From Methanomassiliicoccales archaeon (GTDB lineage Archaea > Thermoplasmatota > Thermoplasmata > Methanomassiliicoccales > JACIVX01), in the NCBI GenBank assembly GCA_014361295.1, contig JACIVX010000001.1:186001-250000 (forward strand): DNA of 64,000 bases. Direction: 5' to 3'. Positions 44,354 through 53,779 of this stretch are shown piece after piece. The stretch's first letter is position 1; every line of letters starts with the position of its first letter. A program made the position numbers and the translations under genes. The notes below the pieces were generated by a model, which ran no database searches, was not told the DNA's origin, and was given only the letters and a program-made list of their open reading frames with translations.

Positions 44354-45202
44354 TCACCCCTGTGAACCTGGTGGCATCCAGACATATTCGTAAGTTTCAG
44401 CAGCGCTTGCGCCCTTGAATTCGAGAACGAATAAGATCGTCAGTGATTCTGAATGATCTCTGAGCCAATTGGCGGCACTACCGTCGATCGTAAGGGCAAG
44501 TACGTCATTGAAAGGTTGCGCCAGCGTGATAATTTTCTGTGCACTCCCAATCTCCGCCGTCGCGTTGCTAATGACACATCGGACCGTCATCTGCTTCCCC
44601 ACGAGCATATCAGCCGCGTAGATGTGATACGGGAGATTGATTGTCAAGTAAGAATCGTTGACCTCATAGTTGACCGAAGAAAGATCCATTTCAAACTCAT
44701 TGATCATCGGCTCCCATTCCATCGTGTTGTTGATCCCGATCTCCAGCTTCAAAAGTTTCATCATGTAAAACGTCTCAATGTTCACAACGAAATCATAGGA
44801 TCCGCTTTCAAAGACGATTTTCTTCAATTCCGAAGGGTCGATGCTGTTGAGATCGATGACAAAGCTGACATTGAGTGTCGTTGTCCTGCCGGCGCTAATA
44901 TCGACTGGCTCCGATTGACCTTCAATAACAATATCGCCAGTTTCGTTCATAAACTTGTAGGAGATCGTGAAGTCTTCGATATTGTAGAAGCCACCATTGT
45001 AGATCTCAACAGGTGTTGTAAGGGTCAGGACATCTCCTTCAATACTCCAAGTGCCTTCCTCATCTTCTGGAAGTTGAACATCTAATCCGCCGATGGCAAG
45101 AGGTACAATGCTGAGGATAATGATCGTGGCAATCAAGAGACTAATGGCAACAATCACCAATCTGATTCCTATGAGTCCCCATCGCATTAATGATGCTATC
45201 AC
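44354..45202 (-). CDS. Membrane-anchored outside protein, LEA14-like beta domain
   Basis: A 282-residue protein with one N-terminal membrane helix (residues ~11-38, LIGIRLVIVAISLLIATII) and a beta-rich outside part. Segments such as VEIYNGGFYNIEDFTISYKF and VDISAGRTTTLNVSFVIDL resemble LEA14/WHy-type domains, and a second copy of similar length follows (~145-270). It is co-directional and nearly overlapping with the four-helix protein downstream, so they may form a complex. No catalytic residues are visible. I cannot name the family with confidence. Confidence 0.65.
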   Translation of the reverse strand: MIASLMRWGLIGIRLVIVAISLLIATIIILSIVPLAIGGLDVQLPEDEEGTWSIEGDVLTLTTPVEIYNGGFYNIEDFTISYKFMNETGDIVIEGQSEPVDISAGRTTTLNVSFVIDLNSIDPSELKKIVFESGSYDFVVNIETFYMMKLLKLEIGINNTMEWEPMINEFEMDLSSVNYEVNDSYLTINLPYHIYAADMLVGKQMTVRCVISNATAEIGSAQKIITLAQPFNDVLALTIDGSAANWLRDHSESLTILFVLEFKGASAAETYEYVWMPPGSQG

Positions 45203-45433
45203 TATTCGCCATTAAATTATTTTTCATCAGTTGAAATTTGTCTGCCACTTTAGCCTTATCATATATTGTGGCATTTTCTAATGAATGGCACTCCCTTGTT
45301 AACCGCTACAGTATCCAAGCGATTATAAATTCAACAACAACCAGTATGAGCTTCAGATCGCGTTTCTCGACACGATAAACTAAGCGCAATCATTATATCC
45401 TGCACTTGATTTTTTATCGTCGGGCAAGCTCAT

Positions 45434-45784
45434 ATGAAAACTAAATCACTGGAAATTGAGTGTCCAATATGCGACGAGAAAGTGAATGTCGATTTGACAC
45501 GATGTCCGCATTGCGGCGCGGAGCTAAAGAGTTACGAGATCGGCGAACTCGAAGCACTCGCTCATGAGATAATGAAAGGTGAGGTGACAAGCGATAAGAC
45601 AATTCTAACCCCTGGGTCACCTGCAAAAGAAATAACAACAAGCACAACCGCTTCTGTCGAGCCTAACACTATAAACACAATTCCGAAAGAAGAGGAAAGA
45701 AGGACTACTGACTCAACTATTAAAAAATCGGCCAGGAAAGGAAAGAAAGGCTTTTTCGGGATCTTCGGCGGGAAAAAACGCTGA
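45434..45784 (+). CDS. Zinc-ribbon protein with basic C-terminus
   Basis: A 116-residue protein. Residues ~8-30 form a zinc ribbon with two knuckles, CPICDEK and CPHCGAE. A Thr/Ser-rich linker of ~50 residues follows and the C-terminus is strongly basic (KKSARKGKKGFFGIFGGKKR). Such small proteins are common in archaea and act as nucleic-acid or ribosome-associated factors, but there is no specific match here. It is upstream of the PUA protein on the same strand. Confidence 0.75.
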   Translation: MKTKSLEIECPICDEKVNVDLTRCPHCGAELKSYEIGELEALAHEIMKGEVTSDKTILTPGSPAKEITTSTTASVEPNTINTIPKEEERRTTDSTIKKSARKGKKGFFGIFGGKKR

Positions 45785-45826
45785 TTCGATCAAAGATTTT
45801 TTATCGCATCGGGTTAATCGGCGATT

Positions 45827-46321
45827 ATGGCTGATCTGAGAATCAGAAAACGCCATAGGCTCAGAAAAAAGGAAATCGATGCACTTGCCGACGAGATTTT
45901 CTCGCGGCTTGGCATCAAGACGTTTACTTCCGAGGACACCGTTGATAGAGCAGAGAGCGGTGATTACGATGTCATTTTCGTAAATGGGGAAATCGAAGCG
46001 ATTGTTTTCGAGGGAAAGGCATTCCTTACGTTGAAGGGAATGCTCAAGTACAAGCCACAGCGAATGTTCGTCACCGTGGACATGGGGGCCGTCCCTTACA
46101 TCTCCAACGGTGCAGATGTTATGTGTCCCGGAATCGTAGAAGCTGACTCAAATATCAGAGAAGGAGATCTTGTCTGGGTTAGGGATGTGAGGAACAAGGT
46201 GCCGATCGCGATCGGTAAAGCACTAATATCCTCTGAAGAAATGTTGAAAAAGAAGCCAGGTAAAGCCGTTAAGACGATTCATTTTGTTGGAGATAAACTT
46301 TGGAAATTTAGTGAAGAATGA
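45827..46321 (+). CDS. MCT-1-like PUA-domain RNA-binding protein
   Basis: A 164-residue protein with the archaeal pre-PUA plus PUA layout of the MCT-1/DENR group: MADLRIRKRHRLRKKEID at the start, residues ~1-75 pre-PUA, and ~77-155 the PUA domain (VTVDMGAVPYISNGADVMCP, then VRDVRNKVPIAIGKALIS). MCT-1 homologues bind tRNA and the small ribosomal subunit in initiation or recycling. Length and order are typical, and the gene stands in a group of small information-processing genes. Confidence 0.88.
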   Translation: MADLRIRKRHRLRKKEIDALADEIFSRLGIKTFTSEDTVDRAESGDYDVIFVNGEIEAIVFEGKAFLTLKGMLKYKPQRMFVTVDMGAVPYISNGADVMCPGIVEADSNIREGDLVWVRDVRNKVPIAIGKALISSEEMLKKKPGKAVKTIHFVGDKLWKFSEE

Positions 46322-46447
46322 TAGCTGATTCTCCGAACGCTTTTTCTTTTTGACGATTTATCAATTGATCTGCCTTTTAATATTTCCAAATATTAGGGCG
46401 GGCTCAATCGAATTTCAAGATCAGATTTCAAGGGACAAAATAGTAAT

Positions 46448-46756
46448 ATGATTCCTTCCAATCGTTGCTTAAAGGAGGGAACACTCATCAACGAGGAAGA
46501 GAAAAAGGAGAAAAAAGGAAAGACAAAAGGCAAGAAGAAAGTAGATGAGGCCAAGAAGCTGAAATTTCTTAAATTGACCAAACGAGAAGAAGAGGCGATG
46601 AGGAAACCCGAGCTTTACCGTTGCAAAAATTGCGGAGAAGTTTTCAGACGTTCACAAGGAGAGCTCATCAGGGAGAATTCGGAAGGGTACTTCTACTGCT
46701 ATAAGTGCCTGGAATCGATGAAGGAAAAGAAAGAAGACGTCATCAGAGAGATCTGA
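46448..46756 (+). CDS. Small zinc-ribbon protein, Lys/Glu-rich
   Basis: A 102-residue protein with an N-terminal Lys/Glu-rich part (EEKKEKKGKTKGKKK) and a C-terminal zinc ribbon, CKNCGEVF ... CYKCLES (residues ~59-90). No enzyme motif is visible. The start could be ATG 46448 or a later codon; the charged part begins at about residue 15. Function unknown, perhaps nucleic-acid binding. Confidence 0.62.
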   Translation: MIPSNRCLKEGTLINEEEKKEKKGKTKGKKKVDEAKKLKFLKLTKREEEAMRKPELYRCKNCGEVFRRSQGELIRENSEGYFYCYKCLESMKEKKEDVIREI

Positions 46757-46936
46757 CATCGGAAGGTTGTCTTCGAGCGACTACTCGAGAGAATAAGAGT
46801 TGCAATTATTGACTTTGACTATTACTTTCCTCTACTTTCCTCTGAATTTAGACACGCGAGCTTGATTCGCTGCGCGCCAGCCTGAGCATTGAGAAAAGAT
46901 TAATAACGAGACAGGCAATTACAAACGAGGGATGCG

Positions 46937-47317
46937 ATGCCGCTGATTAAGAGGCCTTTCGGGAAGAGCAAGGAGGAAGTCGAAACGGTTGAGAGTGACC
47001 AGTATATTGATCTAGGTCAGCTCAGTTTCGATGAAGGGAGCCCGCTCTCGGGCAAAGGGATGGTGAAGGTAGCCGAGATTTACAGGTATGAAGATCTCCA
47101 GACGATCACTCAGCCTGTATACAATGGCAACATATTAATCATTGATTACTCGGCAATTGCCAACGACTCTTTGACTCTAAAGAGAGTGACCAGTGAACTG
47201 AAGGCAGTTGCAAGAGATACGAATGGAGATGTTGCCGCAATCGGTCGGAATTTCCTAGTTGTTGCTCCAAATGGAATTAAAATCGACAGGCAGAAGATCA
47301 AGGGCGGGTTCACCTAG
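46937..47317 (+). CDS. sepF: SepF-like cell-division protein
   Basis: A 126-residue archaeal SepF. The amphipathic N-terminus MPLIKRPFGKSKE is the membrane-targeting helix, followed by a linker and the SepF core (~45-126): KVAEIYRYEDLQTITQPVYN, ILIIDYSAI, then VAAIGRNFLVVAPNGIKI. SepF anchors FtsZ at midcell in FtsZ-carrying archaea. Start ATG 46937 follows GAGGGA. FtsZ is not in the window. Confidence 0.88.
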   Translation: MPLIKRPFGKSKEEVETVESDQYIDLGQLSFDEGSPLSGKGMVKVAEIYRYEDLQTITQPVYNGNILIIDYSAIANDSLTLKRVTSELKAVARDTNGDVAAIGRNFLVVAPNGIKIDRQKIKGGFT

Positions 47318-47443
47318 GCAATCTCTCCGGCGACTTCTTTCTTCGGCTCGATTAATTCGTTATCAGATTCTATTTTCGTAACGGAGGATTACTCTAAAAT
47401 AGATCACTCTGAATACAACAATACTATCATCTGTCAATAACGA

Positions 47444-47451
47444 TATATATA
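47444..47451 (+). promoter_or_regulatory. TATA box of the HD-domain gene (leaderless)
   Basis: An alternating TATATATA centred about 25 bases before the TTG/GTG start at 47469-47474 predicts a transcript that begins at or next to the start codon. Confidence 0.6.
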
Positions 47452-47468
47452 GTGTTAGCGATTGCTTT

Positions 47469-48782
47469 TTGGTGCCAGAATTTAAGGTGGTTCACGATAG
47501 CGTTCACGGGAGCGTGCGTTTAGAAGGAGTTTTTCTTGAACTCCTTGAGCGTCCTGAGATGCAGCGTCTCCATGGTATTCATCAGCTCGGCCTTGCGCAT
47601 CTGGTCTTTCCTGGCGCAAATCATACGCGTCTTGAGCATTCTCTTGGCACTTACTTTATCGCTGAGAAAATGGCGAATGCATTGTCTCTGCCTCACGATG
47701 AAAAAAATAGCGTTATGGCAGCAGCACTCCTGCATGACATCGGTCATCCGCCTTATTCTCATACCCTCGAAGTTGTTTTGAATGATCGCATTGGCCTTAC
47801 ACACGTCGACCTCGCGAAGGCGATCATTCTCGGCGAGATTTCGACCCTTCCCACTCGAACTTCGAAGCTATTAGGGATATCCAACACGATCGCGGACTTG
47901 CTTGAGAAATCGGGCATCTCCCCGGAAATCGTTGTCGACCTGATCACCTCATCCAGTCCATCGTCGCTCGATCAAAGCCAATTGAATATTGAGGAAGGCC
48001 AGACCTTCTTTGGCGGAAAGAATTATTTGAAACAGATGATCCACGGTCCCATCGATGCGGACCAGATGGACTATCTTCTGAGAGATGCCCACTACACTGG
48101 TGTGGCTCACGGGACTATCGACCTCGATCGGTTATTGCAGACGATTGGTATCTTTCACGGCGATCTTGTTGTCGATAAGGGCGGGATCGTAGCGGTTGAA
48201 GGGTTGCTCGTCGCGAGGGCGCTGATGTACACATCCGTTTATTTTCACAAAACTGTCCGGATCGCTGAGATGATGCTCTGCAAGGCAGCTGAATCTGCAT
48301 CGGGAAATATCTTCGAGAACATTCAGATTGAAACGGATTGTAGTTTTGCCACGAAATTACTCAAGGCTGGCGCAGAATCAAAAAAAATTATGACGATGCT
48401 TCATTATCGTCGTCTCTATAAGAAGGCCTTTTCTGTCAATATTGCCGATCTTGATGACACATCGCTTGCGCCTTTGCTTGAACTGACCGATTATTACAAA
48501 AGAAAAGAGGTTGAGTGCAAAATTGCAGAGCGGGCACACATCAAGCAGTCTGAAGTCATCGTAGATGTTCCCGAACGGGAACTTCTTATTTCAGAACCTC
48601 GCATTGGTAAGACTGAAGTCCCCATATTGGATGGCAAAAGGGTAAGACCGCTGACACGGCACAGTCCCCTGGCGAAGGCGCTTCAAACAAGGAGTGTTCA
48701 TTCCTGGGCCGTGATGGTTTCAACACCGGAAAAGTATAAGGAAGCGGTGGAAAAAGCGGCAAAAAAAGTGATTTTTTCATAG
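47469..48782 (+). CDS. HD-domain phosphohydrolase, dNTPase/SAMHD1-like
   Basis: A 437-residue HD-superfamily protein. The metal and catalytic residues are in HTRLEHSLGTYFIAEKMA (H...R..HS), ALLHDIGHPPYSH (HD) and GPIDADQMDYLLRDA (Asp). The layout is that of deoxynucleoside triphosphate triphosphohydrolases and archaeal relatives of SAMHD1. The C-terminal ~150 residues are less conserved. Start is TTG 47469 or GTG 47472; the TATA box 25 bases upstream favours a leaderless transcript. Exact substrate is uncertain. Confidence 0.85.
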   Translation: MVPEFKVVHDSVHGSVRLEGVFLELLERPEMQRLHGIHQLGLAHLVFPGANHTRLEHSLGTYFIAEKMANALSLPHDEKNSVMAAALLHDIGHPPYSHTLEVVLNDRIGLTHVDLAKAIILGEISTLPTRTSKLLGISNTIADLLEKSGISPEIVVDLITSSSPSSLDQSQLNIEEGQTFFGGKNYLKQMIHGPIDADQMDYLLRDAHYTGVAHGTIDLDRLLQTIGIFHGDLVVDKGGIVAVEGLLVARALMYTSVYFHKTVRIAEMMLCKAAESASGNIFENIQIETDCSFATKLLKAGAESKKIMTMLHYRRLYKKAFSVNIADLDDTSLAPLLELTDYYKRKEVECKIAERAHIKQSEVIVDVPERELLISEPRIGKTEVPILDGKRVRPLTRHSPLAKALQTRSVHSWAVMVSTPEKYKEAVEKAAKKVIFS

Positions 48783-48885
48783 TTTCTAATTGCTATGGTT
48801 ATTTGTAGGGAACATCTTTGGTCATTTTCGAGATTAATATATTACTACCATCCAGCTTCCATATCTCATTTTCTCGATTTGGTAT

Positions 48886-49383
48886 TCACCTTCTATGATG
48901 AAGCAAATCGAGACAGCGCTCACAGAACCAGGTGCTCTTAATATCAGTGTCGAATATCGAATTCGAAAAATGCATAACGCATCTATCGTTAGGGCAGTGT
49001 CCTAAGCCGATCACATGGCCGATTTCATGTATTGCTTCTTTTTCTGCCCGATCGTAGTAGATTTTTCTGTCGTGATGTCCCAACCTTGCCGTTGAAATGA
49101 TGCAATATTTCCCACCAACCTCGGCTCGACCAAAGACAAAGTTGAGGCTTTCCGCGTAAAGATCAAGAGAGGTCACGGCTATCACGATGTCGCCAGGGAT
49201 ATCCTTTAAAGAGTGGAGAACCAGCAAACTGTTGTATTGTTTTCTAATTGGATTAAACGCGGCTGTCGGAACTGGTCGCTCGTCCAAAACAATAATGCGA
49301 TCGAACCTTTTCCTCAGCCGCTCTGCGATTTCGACGATCGCATCCTCGTCGACTTGGCCGACTGGCACGATTGTAATCGTCAT
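48886..49383 (-). CDS. amzA: Archaemetzincin metalloprotease
   Basis: A 165-residue zinc protease. The signature HEIGHVIGLGHC with the following CVMHFSN and, further on, WFCERC supplies the catalytic and structural zinc ligands of the archaemetzincin family (HExxHxxGx3C...CxMx17CxxC). The N-terminus MTITIVPVGQVDE at 49383 is the family start; the frame open to 49428 begins right at a TATA-like atttaaat (49431-49438), so an upstream start is unlikely. The biological substrate is unknown. Confidence 0.9.
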   Translation of the reverse strand: MTITIVPVGQVDEDAIVEIAERLRKRFDRIIVLDERPVPTAAFNPIRKQYNSLLVLHSLKDIPGDIVIAVTSLDLYAESLNFVFGRAEVGGKYCIISTARLGHHDRKIYYDRAEKEAIHEIGHVIGLGHCPNDRCVMHFSNSIFDTDIKSTWFCERCLDLLHHRR

Positions 49384-49465
49384 CTCAATCCCAGATCGGA
49401 AACGCGGGAGAAAATCGAATTTCTGCATGACTATTTAAATCTCGAATCGCAAGACATCCTTTGAA

Positions 49466-50920
49466 TCATCCTTTCATGACGCCAATCGGTAACAGTCTTG
49501 CAACCTTCTTTGAAAGGCCGGCCCCTTCAACGACAGAGACGACGTGATCAACATCCTTGTAAGCACCTGGAGCCTCTTCAATAATCCCGTCTTTTGTGCT
49601 CGATTTCAGGTAAATACCACGACGTTCGAGCTCTGCGCAAACCTCATTCGCTTTGTATCTTCTGATCGCTGCCTCTCTTGACATCATCCGCCCAGCACCG
49701 TGGCAGGTCGAGCCAAACGCCTCCTTCATCGTTCTTTCCGTTCCGACGAGCACGTAACTGCCAGACCCCATGTCTCCCGGGATAATGACTGGTTGTCCAA
49801 CACTTCTATATTTCATCGGGACTTCAGCCATGCCCTTTGGAAATGCCCTCGTCGCCCCCTTTCTGTGTACGCAAACTTTTATTCTCTTACCGTCAACTTC
49901 GTGCTCCTCAATCTTCGCGATGTTATGTGCAACGTCATACACACAATGCATTTCCAAATCCTCGGCGCTGCGCTTGAAAACTTCTTCAAAAGATTGTCTG
50001 ACCCAGTGCAGAATCATCTGCCTGTTTGCCCACGCATAGTTCGCGCCGCACGCCATTGCCTTGAAGTAATCTTGTCCGTCCTTCGAATTCAGCGGTGCAC
50101 ATGCCAGCTGCCGATCAGGAATCTCGATTTTTCTCTCTCGGATCGACTTTTCCATGACTTTTAGGTAATCGGTTGCTATCTGATGGCCACAACCGCGCGA
50201 CCCGCAATGAATCGTGACGGTAATTTGCCCCTCTCTTTCAAGTCCAAATGTTCTTGCAGCAACAGGATCAAAGATCTTTTCCACAACATCGATCTCCAGA
50301 AAATGGTTTCCAGATCCAAGCGAGCCAACCTGTGGGATGCCTCTATCCTTCGCCTTTCTGCTGACGGTGTCCGCATCCGCATCTTTCATTCGGCCCCCTT
50401 CTTCCGTGACTTCGAGGTCTTCGTGCCACCCGTAACCCTTTCTGATCGCCCATTCAGCCCCGAGTTCGAGAATGTCATCGAGCTCATTCGCTGCAACGCT
50501 GGTGACTCCTTCAGAGCCTACACCTGCTGGCACGTTCTTGAAAAGAACGGCAATGAGTTCCTTGATCTTTGGCTTGACATCATCGATATTGAGATTTGTC
50601 CTCACGAGACGCACACCACAGTTGATATCGAAGCCTATACCACCCGGAGAGATAATCCCGTTTTCAGCATCAAATGCAGCGACACCGCCGATCGGAAATC
50701 CATAGCCCCAGTGGATATCGGGCATTGCAAGAGATTTTCCAACAATTCCCGGTAAGCACGCTACATTGGCTGCTTGCTCAGGAGCATTGTCTGCCTTCAC
50801 GGCATCAAGCATTTTGCTATCAATATACAAAATGCTGCTCGTTTTCATGCATTTCTTGTAACTCTGAGGAATTTCATATCGAAATTCGTCGAGCTTGATT
50901 AGAGGACCGTTCCATACCAT
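49466..50920 (-). CDS. rtcB: RNA-splicing ligase RtcB
   Basis: A 484-residue RtcB without an intein. It shows MPDIHWGYGFPIGGVAA, SPGGIGFDINCGVR (Cys and metal ligands), GSLGSGNHFLEI and the guanylylated-His region HCGSRGCGHQIATDY, plus GDMGSGSYVLVG at the end. It joins 2',3'-cyclic phosphate and 5'-OH ends in tRNA splicing and RNA repair, using GTP and Mn2+. ATG 50920 follows GGAG; the open frame to 50947 is leader. Its usual partner archease is not in the window. Confidence 0.96.
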   Translation of the reverse strand: MVWNGPLIKLDEFRYEIPQSYKKCMKTSSILYIDSKMLDAVKADNAPEQAANVACLPGIVGKSLAMPDIHWGYGFPIGGVAAFDAENGIISPGGIGFDINCGVRLVRTNLNIDDVKPKIKELIAVLFKNVPAGVGSEGVTSVAANELDDILELGAEWAIRKGYGWHEDLEVTEEGGRMKDADADTVSRKAKDRGIPQVGSLGSGNHFLEIDVVEKIFDPVAARTFGLEREGQITVTIHCGSRGCGHQIATDYLKVMEKSIRERKIEIPDRQLACAPLNSKDGQDYFKAMACGANYAWANRQMILHWVRQSFEEVFKRSAEDLEMHCVYDVAHNIAKIEEHEVDGKRIKVCVHRKGATRAFPKGMAEVPMKYRSVGQPVIIPGDMGSGSYVLVGTERTMKEAFGSTCHGAGRMMSREAAIRRYKANEVCAELERRGIYLKSSTKDGIIEEAPGAYKDVDHVVSVVEGAGLSKKVARLLPIGVMKG

Positions 50921-51188
50921 CGCTCCGCACCTCGGGCGTCTATACACGCCTCGCTTTATTAAATCTTTCAGATTCTTTAAACTTGAATTTTTTTGAGTAA
51001 ATGTAAATCATTTACTAAATTATTCATCAGCCAGATACCAAAATGGAGCATTATCATCAAAATTTCAGTCACCCAGAATTCTCTAATCGAAATTCTACCA
51101 ATTTTCTTTTTTTATTTACCGTTCAATTTTCAAACCATTACACGAGATCGGAAAGGATTTAACCGATAGAATCGCATGAAGAATTGAA

Positions 51189-52412
51189 ATGCTTGAAGGC
51201 GATCTCATTTACTCGCTGATCTCTCCACTTACAGGCATTATCGCATTCATCTTGGGCCTTTATGTAGCATTCAAGAATCCATTCCTTCAAGCGTCAAGGA
51301 TTTTCACTTCGATCATGTCACTTTTCTTGATCGCAGGATTTCTGGACTTTACATTCATGAACATTTCTAGTGAAGAAGGGGCGAGGGCAATTGTCAGAAT
51401 CATTTTCTTCGTTATCGTACTTATTTACGGTGGTTTTCTCTACCTCTCTTATTTCTTACCATCCGAAAGGGAATCAATTTGGGTTTCCAAACATAAAGTC
51501 GGATTTCTGATTATATTGTTGATAGCGGCTTCAATCCCCGCGCTTCTTGTTGATGAATTGATGATGACGAGTGTGGGCTGGAGCGTTCCGGATTCCCCAG
51601 CAATCTACGCGCTCGAGATCATTCTTGCGAGTTATGCGCTCGCAACTCTTCTCGTGCTTGTGAGGGCATATTGGATGACTAATATCAGGAATACCAGAAT
51701 TCAGTGTATTCTCATGGGCATGGGCATCATTTCGCCTTTGCTCTGGGCACTGATCCTTTCAATTATTGAATTTCTCCATGTTCAGAGTATTTCCCTTCTT
51801 TCACCAGGATTTCTCATCGCTGCTCTCTTATTCATGTTCGCTGTTATCAAGCAAAAGTTGTTCATCGTGATGCCAGTGGAGGAAAGGGGCTCGATCGCAA
51901 AAAAGGGACAGACGGAGCCAGGAGGCACGATTCCGCGTCTATATCCGGGGCAATGTCTTCTCATTGAGAGCAAAGACCGAGAAATCGCGTATTCCATTTT
52001 TCTTGGTCAGATTGTGAAAGGCTGCAAGGGGTTCCTTATTACCCGAACGTATCCCGATGTGATCAAGGGGAAGTACGGTATCGTCGATACGCCGATCATT
52101 TGGCTGGCAAATCAGCCAGGTCCAGACAGAGTCGACCCGACGAATCTTTCAATCATGCAACATCTCATTGGTGAGTTCCTCAGAAGAGGCGAGGATGCGA
52201 TCGTGATGATTGATGGGATTGAGTACATCATTTCGAATAATCCGATCGACAGAGTGTTGAAATCGCTCTTTGCAATTAAAGATGATGTGATTATAATGAA
52301 GTCAATTTTAATTGTACCTCTGGATCCTGACGTGCTTGAAGAGCGCCATCTCTCAATTCTTGAAAAAGAATTTGAACGGATGAGGATGGAAGGGGCCGGG
52401 ACCGAGATTTGA
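51189..52412 (+). CDS. Multi-helix membrane protein with C-terminal DUF835 domain
   Basis: A 407-residue protein with seven membrane helices over residues ~5-225 (first one ISPLTGIIAFILGLYVAF; last one SPGFLIAALLFMFAVI) and a cytoplasmic DUF835 domain (~250-400), recognisable by PGQCLLIESKDREIAYSIF, GKYGIVDTPIIWLA and MIDGIEYIISNNP. DUF835 proteins are abundant in Thermoplasmata and methanogens and their role is unknown; a membrane receptor linked to a RecA-like fold is one idea. The last 19 bases, including the stop, lie inside the oppositely oriented tRNA-His gene. Confidence 0.8.
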   Translation: MLEGDLIYSLISPLTGIIAFILGLYVAFKNPFLQASRIFTSIMSLFLIAGFLDFTFMNISSEEGARAIVRIIFFVIVLIYGGFLYLSYFLPSERESIWVSKHKVGFLIILLIAASIPALLVDELMMTSVGWSVPDSPAIYALEIILASYALATLLVLVRAYWMTNIRNTRIQCILMGMGIISPLLWALILSIIEFLHVQSISLLSPGFLIAALLFMFAVIKQKLFIVMPVEERGSIAKKGQTEPGGTIPRLYPGQCLLIESKDREIAYSIFLGQIVKGCKGFLITRTYPDVIKGKYGIVDTPIIWLANQPGPDRVDPTNLSIMQHLIGEFLRRGEDAIVMIDGIEYIISNNPIDRVLKSLFAIKDDVIIMKSILIVPLDPDVLEERHLSILEKEFERMRMEGAGTEI

Positions 52413-52467
52413 ACTCGGGTCTAGGGATCCACAGTCCCACAGGATACCAGACTACCCCATCCCGGCC
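52394..52467 (-). tRNA. tRNA-His (GTG anticodon)
   Basis: On the minus strand the acceptor stem pairs perfectly, including an encoded G-1 with discriminator C73, the identity pair of tRNA-His. The D arm (GGGG...), the anticodon loop CTGTGGA with GTG, and the T arm with GTTCAAATC are all present. There is no intron and no encoded CCA. The DUF835 gene overlaps the 3' end in antisense. Confidence 0.95.
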
Positions 52468-52867
52468 ACGCGGCGAAAGTGAAGATTTATCCTTAGATAA
52501 ATGTTTTTCTCGTCGATCGGGCCTGCTGATATTGAAATTGTAAGAGAAAAACCAAAGGAAGATTCGGAAAAATCATTCGATATGAATTCCATTTTACGTC
52601 AACGATCGATGCGTGAACAATCATTGTAATCGCCTGCTATTTTTTCAACTCACATAAACCCCTTCAGATCAAATTTCATGCGAATTTCAATTGGAAACTT
52701 CAATTGAAAAAGCGCTGCAGTTGACTCCTACGGCCAACGGTTTGCTAAACGTAGCATCTCTATCAAATGTACGGCCAGTTCTTCCTCCTATAAACATCGG
52801 TCAAAGGAATTGTCTGGAAATATTCACAACAGTTAAATCTAATAGCTCAATTCAATGAGCGAGAAGC
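52468..52867. other. Intergenic region between tRNA-His and argF
   Basis: 400 bases with the 5' flank of the tRNA-His gene, an inverted repeat at 52685-52709 and a TATA-like ttaaatct near 52832 that would serve argF. No coding frame is credible. Confidence 0.45.
52685..52709. repeat. Perfect 9-base inverted repeat
   Basis: TTTCAATTG and CAATTGAAA face each other across 7 bases, about 160 bases upstream of argF and 220 bases upstream of the tRNA gene. It could be an operator or a hairpin. Confidence 0.6.
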
Positions 52868-53779
52868 ATGAAGCGCGATGTTATTTCAGTCCGTGACCTC
52901 GAGTTTGACATGGATGAAATCCTGAGCATGGCTCTTGATCTCAAAAGCGGTAGAGTGAAAAAAGAAGGCGCCCTTAAGGGAAAAACTCTCGCGATGATTT
53001 TTGAGAAACCCAGCACGAGGACAAGGGTCTCCTTCGAAGTTGGAATGGCCCAACTCGGCGGGCATGCTCTTTATTTGAGTCCAAGAGACCTTCAAATAGG
53101 CAGAGGCGAAACGATTGCCGACACTGCCAAAGTGCTCAGCAGATACGTTGACGCCATCGTGTACCGTGCTTTTAGCCATGAGATGATGCTCGAACTTGCA
53201 AAAAATGCGACGGTCCCTGTGATTAACGGACTTGACGACCTCGAACATCCGTGCCAGATCGTGGCAGATCTTCTTACGGTGAAAGAGAAAAAGGGAAAAC
53301 TGAAGGGGATTAAGATGGCGTACGTTGGCGATGGAAACAATGTGTGCAATTCCCTCCTCCTTGGCGCCGCGATCGTAGGAATGGATTTTGTCGCTGCTTG
53401 CCCCGATGGTTACAAACCAAACGACAAAATCGTCGCGGATGCGATATCGATCGCGAAGAGAAACAAATGCCTGTCAAAGGTCATCAGCGATCCTCATGAT
53501 GCTGTTAAAGACGCCGATGTTGTCTATACTGACGTCTGGACTTCGATGGGGCAGGAAAAGGAGGCAGAGGAACGTGAAAAGGTCTTCGCGCCTTATCAGG
53601 TCAATTCGAAACTTCTCGCAAATGCGAAGGACGACTGCATCGTGATGCATTGTCTGCCAGCGCACAGAGGGCATGAGATTACCGACGAGGTGATCGACGG
53701 CGAACAGAGTGTGGTGTTTGACCAGGCTGAAAACAGACTTCACGCTCAACAGGCAATCCTTCTGAGGGTCATTCGTTGA
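52868..53779 (+). CDS. argF: Ornithine carbamoyltransferase
   Basis: A 303-residue anabolic ornithine transcarbamylase. The carbamoyl-phosphate site is FEKPSTRTRVSFEVG (STRTR, ~residues 52-58); DDLEHPCQIVADLLT carries the HPCQ motif, the ornithine site is DVWTSMGQE, and HCLPAHRG is the mobile C-terminal motif. It makes citrulline in arginine synthesis. Length is typical. It overlaps the convergent RecJ-like gene by 11 bases. No other arg genes are adjacent. Confidence 0.96.
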   Translation: MKRDVISVRDLEFDMDEILSMALDLKSGRVKKEGALKGKTLAMIFEKPSTRTRVSFEVGMAQLGGHALYLSPRDLQIGRGETIADTAKVLSRYVDAIVYRAFSHEMMLELAKNATVPVINGLDDLEHPCQIVADLLTVKEKKGKLKGIKMAYVGDGNNVCNSLLLGAAIVGMDFVAACPDGYKPNDKIVADAISIAKRNKCLSKVISDPHDAVKDADVVYTDVWTSMGQEKEAEEREKVFAPYQVNSKLLANAKDDCIVMHCLPAHRGHEITDEVIDGEQSVVFDQAENRLHAQQAILLRVIR

